A DNA stretch of 24,197 nucleotides from Smithella sp. D17. GTDB lineage: Bacteria > Desulfobacterota > Syntrophia > Syntrophales > Smithellaceae. The position numbers and the translations under genes were made by a program. This document shows positions 16,112 through 22,480 of the stretch, one piece after another. The stretch's first letter is position 1, and each line of letters starts with the position of its first letter. Under the pieces are notes generated by a model. It had not been told where the DNA came from, made no database searches, and saw only the letters and a program-made list of their open reading frames with translations. The stretch spans positions 1-24,197 of the forward strand of contig JQOA01000226.1 in NCBI GenBank assembly GCA_000753945.1. The letters are read 5' to 3'.

Positions 16112-16999
16112 TCATTCACTTTTCTCTGTGTGAACGGCGCGTTCTGCCTGAGAGAAATAATCACGCAACCCGTCATATATATAGAGAACCGCTTTAACGT
16201 AAACGTCGCTGTGATTGTAGGCAAAAACGGCTCTGTACTTGCTGTTGTAATTGCCGATGTTCTCTCCTGAAAGATTATTCTTATAAAGGTAATTTTCCAC
16301 GCTGAAGATAGTATCTTCTATGTCGAAAGGATCTACATCATCATTGATTCCATTTGAATCAATGAAAAATGTCAACAGAGAAGAAGGGATAAACTGTCCC
16401 CAGCCGATTGCGCCGGCATATGAACTCGTAAAATACTGCGGCGTATGTCCTGTCATTCGTGAAAATTTATAAAGAGCTGTTATTTCACGAACGGCAAATT
16501 TTGTCCGGTTAGTGAAAATGTATTGCGATACTAAAGAATTGAACGCGTAGAATTTTCCGCGCTGCTGGCGATCGGCGAAATTGGTTTCGATGCCGATGAT
16601 GGCAGCGATCAATTCCTTGTGGATTCCGTGTTTCGTCTCGGCATGGTTGAAAATCTCGATATGGTCTTCAATGAATGGCTTTCCTTTTTTTATTTTGGCA
16701 TCCACGCCTATGCGCGCGAAGTACCAGGCCGCATTGCGTTTTTTGTCATGATCGGTCTGTTTTTCAGCAGATCGCTTAAAATATTGATCTATATTCGAAT
16801 GGATTTGAAAAGTTTCATTTTTAATCTGTTCATCCAACCATTCTCCAGGCACTTCGTTCATGATCAGCAGATGTTTCAGTTCTTCAATTTTAACCGGGAT
16901 AGCTGAATCCGGGCTTTTCTTGACCTGCATAGTTTCTGATGCGCAGCCAACCAAAATAAAGATCATAAAGACTATAATTAGTGAATATCTTAATTTCAT
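16112..16999 (-). CDS. MltB-family lytic murein transglycosylase lipoprotein
   Basis: A 295-residue lipoprotein with an N-terminal hydrophobic signal ending in LVGC (lipid-anchored Cys19). The SLT-B catalytic region shows GIETNFA with the likely catalytic Glu138, TALYKFSR, and SYAGAIGWGQFIPSS, the core motifs of membrane-bound lytic transglycosylase B. Such enzymes cleave the MurNAc-GlcNAc bond of peptidoglycan with formation of 1,6-anhydro-MurNAc in the periplasm. It is shorter than E. coli MltB (about 360) because it lacks some of the N-terminal region. It is convergent with the DprA remnant and divergent from the QueG-like gene; a perfect hairpin sits directly upstream of its start codon. 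Confidence 0.88.
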   Translation of the reverse strand: MKLRYSLIIVFMIFILVGCASETMQVKKSPDSAIPVKIEELKHLLIMNEVPGEWLDEQIKNETFQIHSNIDQYFKRSAEKQTDHDKKRNAAWYFARIGVDAKIKKGKPFIEDHIEIFNHAETKHGIHKELIAAIIGIETNFADRQQRGKFYAFNSLVSQYIFTNRTKFAVREITALYKFSRMTGHTPQYFTSSYAGAIGWGQFIPSSLLTFFIDSNGINDDVDPFDIEDTIFSVENYLYKNNLSGENIGNYNSKYRAVFAYNHSDVYVKAVLYIYDGLRDYFSQAERAVHTEKSE

Positions 17000-17002
17000 T
17001 TT

Positions 17003-17037
17003 ACCCCGTTAGAATAGCTAATCTCTTCTAACGGGGT
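17003..17037 (-). promoter_or_regulatory. 12-bp hairpin overlapping the MltB-family gene Shine-Dalgarno
   Basis: A perfect inverted repeat: 12-base arms 17003-17014 and 17026-17037 around an 11-base loop. On the minus strand the downstream arm ends in ACGGGGT, which supplies the only Shine-Dalgarno-like bases 4 bases before the ATG at 16999. Folding would hide the ribosome site. There is no following T-tract on that strand; on the plus strand the T-run is only three bases and no gene needs ending, so a terminator is unlikely. Confidence 0.5.
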
Positions 17038-17111
17038 TTACTAGACAATGAACGATATTGTCAAATCTTTTCAATCCGGATTTACACCGTTTTTCCAGAA
17101 TAATGATGGTC

Positions 17112-17140
17112 TTGTAATCAAGTTAAGGTTAATGTATAAA
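17112..17140 (+). promoter_or_regulatory. sigma70-like promoter of QueG-like gene
   Basis: TTGTAA (17112-17117), 17 bases, then TATAAA (17135-17140). The expected transcript start, about 6-8 bases later, lies at roughly 17147, only about five bases before the ATG at 17152. No Shine-Dalgarno is present, so the mRNA may be leaderless. Confidence 0.45.
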
Positions 17141-17151
17141 TTATCCAGACT

Positions 17152-18285
17152 ATGATAACGAAACAAGACATCATCACGGAAGCCAAAAGATTGAAGTTTG
17201 CCGATATAGGTTTTACTGACGCCCAGCCTTTTGACTCTCAAAGGGAATATTTGCAGGCGCATCAGGAGGAATATGGCTGGGCGGAAGCAATCGGTTTGAG
17301 TTTGATTGCGGGAACGGATCCTAAGAATATTCTTCCACAGGCAAAATCAATAATCGTATTGCTGGAATCTTATTTCGAAGAATCTTACCCGCTGCAATTG
17401 GAGCGTCATTTCGGACGCTGTTATCTTGACGATGACCGCGTTACCAAAGATGGTTTGGCGCTTAGACTTAAAGCTTTCCGTAAATTTCTTCAGGCAAATG
17501 GTATTGATTCCAAGGTGCCGTTTAACTTGCCGCATCGGTTGTCAGCCGCGCGTGCCGGATTGGGCACTTTTGGCAAGAATTGTCTTTTCTACGCGCGGCG
17601 TGTCGCTCGAACCAGTTCGTTTGTTTTTCCCGTTGCTCTTGCAATTGATCATGAATTTGTCGCTGACGAACCGGAGGTTTCTATTGGCTGTCCCGACTGG
17701 TGCCGCAATGCCTGCGTGGCGGCGTGTCCTACACACGCTCTCCAGGGAGGTGGAAAGATTGATCCCCGCCGCTGCATTTCTTTCTTAACATATTACGGTG
17801 ATGGTCTTACTCCGCTTGAACTCCGCGAACCTATGGGTATGAATATTTATGGATGTGATCGTTGTCAGAATGTTTGTCCTCGCAATACACCTTGGATGGC
17901 CCAGGAAAAACCGCAAAATCCCCGTGTGTTAGCAAAGACTGCGAATTTTGATCTTTCCCGTCTGCTGCATATGGATAAACCGTACTTCGAAAATAAAATC
18001 TGGCCTCATATGTTTTACATGTCAACCGATGATGTCTGGCGCTGGAAGATGAATGTGGCCCGCGCCATGGGTAATAGCCTTAATCCGGTTTATGTCGCCG
18101 AGCTCATTTTGGCCTTTAAAGAAAATTCTGATGAGCGCGTCAGATGTATGATAGCCTGGGCTTTGGGGCGGATCGGCAACAAAGAAGCGATGGACGGACT
18201 TGAACAGTTTTCCAGGGACAGCAAGGATAACGTCAAGGAAGAGATCAAACAAGCTATGGTGTTGATTGAGAAGAAAAAAGTTTAA
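17152..18285 (+). CDS. QueG-like double 4Fe-4S protein with HEAT-like tail
   Basis: A 377-residue protein of the epoxyqueuosine reductase/reductive dehalogenase-like family. It has the cobalamin-binding-domain motif ARAGLGTFGKN (about 133-143) and cysteines for two 4Fe-4S clusters: Cys180, 184, 188 and 192 in a C-x3-C-x3-C-x3-CP array, Cys208, then CDRCQNVCP (Cys235, 238, 242). Residues about 305-375 read as a HEAT-like repeat, as in QueG. Two features argue against a plain QueG: the catalytic Asp expected about 11 residues before AARAGLG is not there (Val122 lies there), and the first cluster spacing is C-x3 rather than C-x2. QueG reduces epoxyqueuosine in tRNA; this protein may be a divergent paralogue. 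Its stop is 2 bases from the end of greA on the other strand. Confidence 0.72.
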   Translation: MITKQDIITEAKRLKFADIGFTDAQPFDSQREYLQAHQEEYGWAEAIGLSLIAGTDPKNILPQAKSIIVLLESYFEESYPLQLERHFGRCYLDDDRVTKDGLALRLKAFRKFLQANGIDSKVPFNLPHRLSAARAGLGTFGKNCLFYARRVARTSSFVFPVALAIDHEFVADEPEVSIGCPDWCRNACVAACPTHALQGGGKIDPRRCISFLTYYGDGLTPLELREPMGMNIYGCDRCQNVCPRNTPWMAQEKPQNPRVLAKTANFDLSRLLHMDKPYFENKIWPHMFYMSTDDVWRWKMNVARAMGNSLNPVYVAELILAFKENSDERVRCMIAWALGRIGNKEAMDGLEQFSRDSKDNVKEEIKQAMVLIEKKKV

Positions 18286-18287
18286 TC

Positions 18288-18761
18288 TTATTCAATCGAA
18301 ATATCTATTACTTCGAAATTTCGTATGCCGCCGGGTGTTTGCACATTGATTTCACTGCCGATTTTTTTACCAATGAGAGCTTTGCCGATGGGAGAGGTTA
18401 CGGAAATCTTGTTTTGATTAATGTCAGATTCATAGGGGCCGAGCAGTTGATAGCTTATTTTTTCGCCGCTGTCGATATCTTCCAGGCTTACATAACAACC
18501 GAAGACCACTTTTTCAGTGGTCAATCCTTTTAAATTAATAATATTGGCCATAGCCAGTTGATGTTCCAGTTCCTGCACTTTTCCATAAAGAAAAGACTGT
18601 CTTTCTTTGGCGGCACTATATTCAGCGTTTTCTGAAATGTCACCATGTGCGCGTGCAGTTTCAATATCGCGAACATTTTCAGGAATAGATATGTTTTTTA
18701 TTATTTCCAAATCTTTTTTCAATCTTTCAAAGCCTGCTTTTGTAATCGGTATTCTTTCCAT
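18288..18761 (-). CDS. greA: transcription elongation factor GreA
   Basis: A 157-residue protein, the normal size of GreA, which rescues backtracked RNA polymerase by stimulating transcript cleavage. The start at 18761 (MERIPIT) has a Shine-Dalgarno (CCGGAG) and matches the family N-terminus; an in-frame upstream ATG at 18863 would add 34 unrelated residues. The N-terminal coiled coil bears HGDISENAEY with the catalytic acidic tip residues, followed by AAKERQ. The C-terminal FKBP-like domain shows VTSPIGKALIGKKIG. It is divergent from moaA, and convergent with the QueG-like gene. Confidence 0.95.
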   Translation of the reverse strand: MERIPITKAGFERLKKDLEIIKNISIPENVRDIETARAHGDISENAEYSAAKERQSFLYGKVQELEHQLAMANIINLKGLTTEKVVFGCYVSLEDIDSGEKISYQLLGPYESDINQNKISVTSPIGKALIGKKIGSEINVQTPGGIRNFEVIDISIE

Positions 18762-18935
18762 AATAACTCCGGATTGTTTACTATGTCCTGGCGTGATCTG
18801 TTTAAAACAACGGGCAGGATAATAACCTGGCCTTTGTCTAATAAAGAATAAGTGCTCTGTCAAGAAACATTTGATGGCTGGAATCGTCCGATTGTGCTAT
18901 TTAGGGCATAATGCAGAAAACAAAGGTTTTTAAAG

Positions 18936-19931
18936 ATGATGCTTGATAAATTCAACAGAGAAATAAATTACCTGCGTGTTTCCATAACTGACAGGTGTAA
19001 TTTGCATTGCAGTTATTGCCGCCCCAAAGAGGGAATTTCTTTGCAGGGGCATGACGATATTCTGCGTTACGAGGAAATAATCCGCATTGTTTCCGTTGCT
19101 GTAAAAATGGGATTGGTCAAGGTGCGGGTAACAGGAGGCGAACCGTTGGTCCGCAAGGGCTTTGTTGATTTTATTGCCGAACTGAAAAAAATCGACGGTT
19201 TGCGAGACATAAGTCTGACAACAAACGGCATTCTTCTGGAAGAATTCGCCCAAAAGATTTTTGATGCCGGTATTTGCCGCATAAATATTAGCCTTGATTC
19301 TTTAAATAAAGATAAGTATTTTCATATTACTAACGGCGGAGATTTGGATGCCGTTTTGCGTGGAATTACCCGGGCTGAAGAAGTCGGGTTTGCCCCGATA
19401 AAAATCAACACAGTTGCCATTAAAGGTTTTAATGATAATGAAGCTCTGGACTTTGTCCGATTAGCTGTAGACAAGCCTTTTCAAATACGGTTTATTGAAT
19501 TGATGCAGGTTGGCCAGCAAACAAATCTGGGTGACGTTGGGGATTATATGCCGACGTCGCAGTTGATTGATAAAATCAAACAGAAATACGAATTGGAACC
19601 GATAAAAAACAAGAAAAAAAGATTCGATGGTCCGGCTAGAGTATTTAAAGTAAGAGGAGGCCGTGGTGAAATCGGTTTTATTAACCCGGTGAGCGATCAT
19701 TTTTGTTCAACCTGTAACCGTTTGCGCCTGACTTCTGATGGTAAATTGCGGGTTTGCCTGCTTAACGAAAAAGAAGTTGACTTGAAAACTGCTCTACGGG
19801 AAAATTGCAGCGATGCGGAATTGGAAAAACTTTTCTGGGATGCCGTATTACTGAAACCTGAACAACATGATCTGATCTGCACGGAAAACAGTTTAAAGAA
19901 ATGCCGGAATATGTCGGCGATTGGCGGTTGA
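18936..19931 (+). CDS. moaA: GTP 3',8-cyclase MoaA
   Basis: A 331-residue radical SAM enzyme for the first step of molybdenum cofactor synthesis, turning GTP into 3',8-cH2GTP. The N-terminal cluster motif is C-x3-C-x2-C (Cys21, 25, 28 in DRCNLHCSYCRP). The C-terminal second cluster has Cys257, Cys260 and Cys274 (FCSTCNRLRLTSDGKLRVC), with the family spacing C-x2-C-x13-C. GGEP and SLDSL motifs lie between. It ends in SAIGG, the C-terminal double glycine typical of MoaA. No other mo-cofactor gene (moaC, moaE, mogA) is in the window. The start has two adjacent ATG codons at 18936 and 18939. Confidence 0.96.
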   Translation: MMLDKFNREINYLRVSITDRCNLHCSYCRPKEGISLQGHDDILRYEEIIRIVSVAVKMGLVKVRVTGGEPLVRKGFVDFIAELKKIDGLRDISLTTNGILLEEFAQKIFDAGICRINISLDSLNKDKYFHITNGGDLDAVLRGITRAEEVGFAPIKINTVAIKGFNDNEALDFVRLAVDKPFQIRFIELMQVGQQTNLGDVGDYMPTSQLIDKIKQKYELEPIKNKKKRFDGPARVFKVRGGRGEIGFINPVSDHFCSTCNRLRLTSDGKLRVCLLNEKEVDLKTALRENCSDAELEKLFWDAVLLKPEQHDLICTENSLKKCRNMSAIGG

Positions 19932-20019
19932 AAACAGAAATCAAAGAGTTTATTTTATAAAAAACAAGATATAAAATTTTATACATAATTTAATATAAAA
20001 TTCACCGGGGAAAACTCAA

Positions 20020-20799
20020 ATGTTTTTAGATAAAAAATCTGCCCAGTTATCCGATGAACAACTGAAAACATTGCGGAGAAATTATATTCTTTCGCGTCAG
20101 AAAGAACTGGTTCTGGATTTGGTAGTTCCGTTGGCTGGCGAAAGAATTCTGGATGTGGGCTGTGGCACTGGAGAAAATTTACTTTTTTTTCAGGATAAAT
20201 GGTGTTCTTTAACGGGAATTGATTCTTCCAAAGAAAAACTGGATGTTGTCCGGCAAAAATACGGCGACCATGTCGAACTGATTCTGTCTCAACCTGAAGA
20301 CATTCCCTTTTCCGACAATGAATTTGACATCGTAACTTTGATTAATGTTCTGGGAATCTCTGCTAACCCACAAAAAATAATTGAAGAAGCAATCAGAGTT
20401 TGCCGCGGCCGGGTCTTTATCGGATTTATAAATGTTTATTCTTTTGTGGGTACCAAGCAGGGATTGAAAGAAATGTTTGGTTTTCCCCTTTCACGGGAAA
20501 TGCGTTTTTTTAGTTTTCCTGAAATTAAAACCATGGTAAAAAATTGCGCTGGCGATACTGCCATTAAATGGGGCAGTGTCATTTATTTTCCCAATATTGT
20601 TCATTATTTTTTCGAGGAGTTGGAGGAAATTTTCCCGCTCCGGAAAAATCCCTTTGGCGCTTTTGTTGGCCTGATATTCCCTGTTAAATACACTTACAGG
20701 ACGGCGCAGAGCCCGATTATGGAATCATTTAAACTGGAAGCTAAAACCAGAAACACAGCTCCTGAAGCTATTCGGGAAAAACTTAAGACAGGCGGATAA
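20020..20799 (+). CDS. class I SAM-dependent methyltransferase
   Basis: A 259-residue protein of the methyltransferase type 11 fold. Motif I is ILDVGCGTGEN (about residues 43-53), followed by the acidic SAM ribose contact at GIDSSKEKL and a motif near FDIVTLINVLG. No membrane segment or target-binding domain is recognised, so the methyl acceptor is unknown. A Shine-Dalgarno (CGGGG) precedes the ATG. Its stop codon is immediately followed by the ATG of the AmrS-type gene (TAAATG), so the two are surely one translational unit. Confidence 0.85.
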   Translation: MFLDKKSAQLSDEQLKTLRRNYILSRQKELVLDLVVPLAGERILDVGCGTGENLLFFQDKWCSLTGIDSSKEKLDVVRQKYGDHVELILSQPEDIPFSDNEFDIVTLINVLGISANPQKIIEEAIRVCRGRVFIGFINVYSFVGTKQGLKEMFGFPLSREMRFFSFPEIKTMVKNCAGDTAIKWGSVIYFPNIVHYFFEELEEIFPLRKNPFGAFVGLIFPVKYTYRTAQSPIMESFKLEAKTRNTAPEAIREKLKTGG

Positions 20800-21807
20800 A
20801 TGATTAAAGAAGCGATGCTATATGAAAAACTTTCTGAAGGACAGGTGCGCTGTAATCTGTGCTCTCATAGATGCGCGATTAAGCCTGATAAGCGGGGTGT
20901 GTGCGGAGTAAGGGAAAATAGAGAAGGCGTTCTGTACTCACTGGTTTATGGGACACTGATAGCCGAAAATATTGATCCCATCGAAAAAAAACCTTTCTTT
21001 CATGTGTATCCCGCTTCCAGATCCTATTCCATTGCGACGGTGGGATGCAATTTCAGCTGTGATTTTTGTCAGAATCACGACATTTCACAAATGCCGCGTG
21101 CCACGCGCATGATAACCGGCGATGATTTTCTGCCGATGGAAATCGTGGCCAGGGCAAAAAAAAGCGGATCGAAAACAATCGCCTATACCTATACAGAACC
21201 CACAATTTATTTTGAGCTGGCCTACGATACCGCAAAAATCGCCGCGGAAAACGGCTTAATAAATGTTTTTGTCACCAACGGTTTTATGACAACCGAAGCA
21301 ATTGAAACAATAGCTCCTTATTTGACTGCCGCCAATGTGGATTTGAAATCTTTCCGCGACGATTTTTACAAGAAAAAATGCGGAGCCAGGTTAAATCCGG
21401 TTCTGGAAAGTTTAAAAAAAATGAAAGAGAAAGGCATATGGGTGGAGATAACCACATTGCTCATTCCCACCTTAAATGACAGCGAAGAAGAACTAAAAGA
21501 CATTGCCGGATTTATTGCGGGACTGGGAGTAGAAACTCCCTGGCATATAAGCCGTTTTCATCCTCAATTCAAAATGCAGAATCTGCCGGCAACTCCGGTT
21601 GCCTCGTTGCATCGCGCAGTGGAAATCGGGAAACAAGCCGGATTAAAATATGTATACAGCGGTAATGTACCGGGAGATGAAGGTGAAAACACATACTGTT
21701 TCAATTGCGGGAATCTTTTGATCGAACGCTACGGTTTTAGGATTGTCCGCAATAATCTGAAAGGGAATAAATGCAACAAATGCGGGACGCAATTGGAAGG
21801 TGTTTGA
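20800..21807 (+). CDS. amrS: AmrS-type radical SAM enzyme
   Basis: A 335-residue radical SAM protein of the AmmeMemoRadiSam system family. An N-terminal cysteine-rich segment (Cys18, 21, 25, 35; CNLCSHRCAIKPDKRGVCGV) precedes the radical SAM triad Cys83, Cys87, Cys90 (GCNFSCDFCQN). The intermediate motif DPIEKKPFFHVYP is the family signature. The C-terminus holds a zinc-ribbon-like CFNC and CNKC pair (about 308-330). The other AmmeMemoRadiSam members, AMMECR1 and Memo, are not visible in the window. Its role in this family is not settled; with the abutting methyltransferase a nucleic-acid or protein modification is one guess. Confidence 0.85.
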   Translation: MIKEAMLYEKLSEGQVRCNLCSHRCAIKPDKRGVCGVRENREGVLYSLVYGTLIAENIDPIEKKPFFHVYPASRSYSIATVGCNFSCDFCQNHDISQMPRATRMITGDDFLPMEIVARAKKSGSKTIAYTYTEPTIYFELAYDTAKIAAENGLINVFVTNGFMTTEAIETIAPYLTAANVDLKSFRDDFYKKKCGARLNPVLESLKKMKEKGIWVEITTLLIPTLNDSEEELKDIAGFIAGLGVETPWHISRFHPQFKMQNLPATPVASLHRAVEIGKQAGLKYVYSGNVPGDEGENTYCFNCGNLLIERYGFRIVRNNLKGNKCNKCGTQLEGV

Positions 21808-21820
21808 CATTGAAAACCAG

Positions 21821-21850
21821 CTTTGTTATATTTCAACAAAGATATTTTTT
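21821..21850 (+). terminator. weak rho-independent terminator
   Basis: Arms CTTTGTT (21821-21827) and AACAAAG (21835-21841) flank a 7-base loop and are followed by a run of six T (21845-21850). The stem is AT-rich and so weak, but its position 14 bases after the AmrS-type stop fits. Confidence 0.5.
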
Positions 21851-21954
21851 GTTATTATGCTGAATTAATTAGAATGCAGTAATTGATGGAGCAAGAATAA
21901 TTCCCAATAACCCGCTTAAATTTTAAAAGGCATTTTGCCAAGGAGAACAAAACA

Positions 21955-22410
21955 ATGGATCAAAATAAATACAAGAAAATAATTTCATCCGCAATAGAAC
22001 GTGAAGTCGAAGCGAATACGTTTTACAGTGCAGTATCAAAAAAGGCTAAAGACAAAAACATCAAATCTATTTTCAGCCAACTTGCCGAAGAAGAAAAAGA
22101 ACACAAGCGTACTTTAGAGGGGTTCCTTGCCAAAGCTCCGGAGAAAATGCATTTCTCGGAATCAATAGATTACAAAATTGTGGATGCACTTGTTACACCG
22201 CCATTGACTGCCGATCTCAAACCTGTTGAGGGTATTGTAATTGCGATCAAGAACGAACTGGAAGCAATGCAGATGTATACTCAACTGGCAAATGTCAGCA
22301 CGGACGCAGCGCAAAAGAATATCTTTCTTGAACTGGCCACGATGGAACGCGGCCACAAAAGTAAGCTTGAGGATATATATACAAATATGGCGTTTCCCGA
22401 AGTCTGGTAA
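21955..22410 (+). CDS. ferritin-like / rubrerythrin-type di-iron protein
   Basis: A 151-residue all-helical protein with paired metal motifs of the ferritin-like superfamily: EREVEANTFYSAV (first helix), EEEKEHKRTL with the ExxH type, ELEAMQMYTQL, and ERGHKSKLE at the end. No rubredoxin domain with CxxC pairs is present, so it is of the erythrin/rubrerythrin-core type. Such proteins handle iron or peroxide in anaerobes. A strong Shine-Dalgarno (AAGGAGAA) precedes the ATG. It probably forms its own transcript, between the terminator-like hairpin upstream and the flavoenzyme gene downstream. Confidence 0.85.
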   Translation: MDQNKYKKIISSAIEREVEANTFYSAVSKKAKDKNIKSIFSQLAEEEKEHKRTLEGFLAKAPEKMHFSESIDYKIVDALVTPPLTADLKPVEGIVIAIKNELEAMQMYTQLANVSTDAAQKNIFLELATMERGHKSKLEDIYTNMAFPEVW

Positions 22411-22480
22411 CTGGCGTAGTTTCGTATTGGACATTATGTTCCGCAAAGTTTTATTAAATATCAATTCAAAGGAATCTTAA

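Noticed and set aside
17003..17040. The hairpin upstream of the MltB-family gene as a rho-independent terminator.
   Set aside because: No gene ends there on the plus strand, and no T-tract follows on the minus strand.
18762..18863. An upstream start giving GreA 34 extra residues.
   Set aside because: GreA normally begins at the MERIPIT segment, and a Shine-Dalgarno lies directly before the ATG at 18761.
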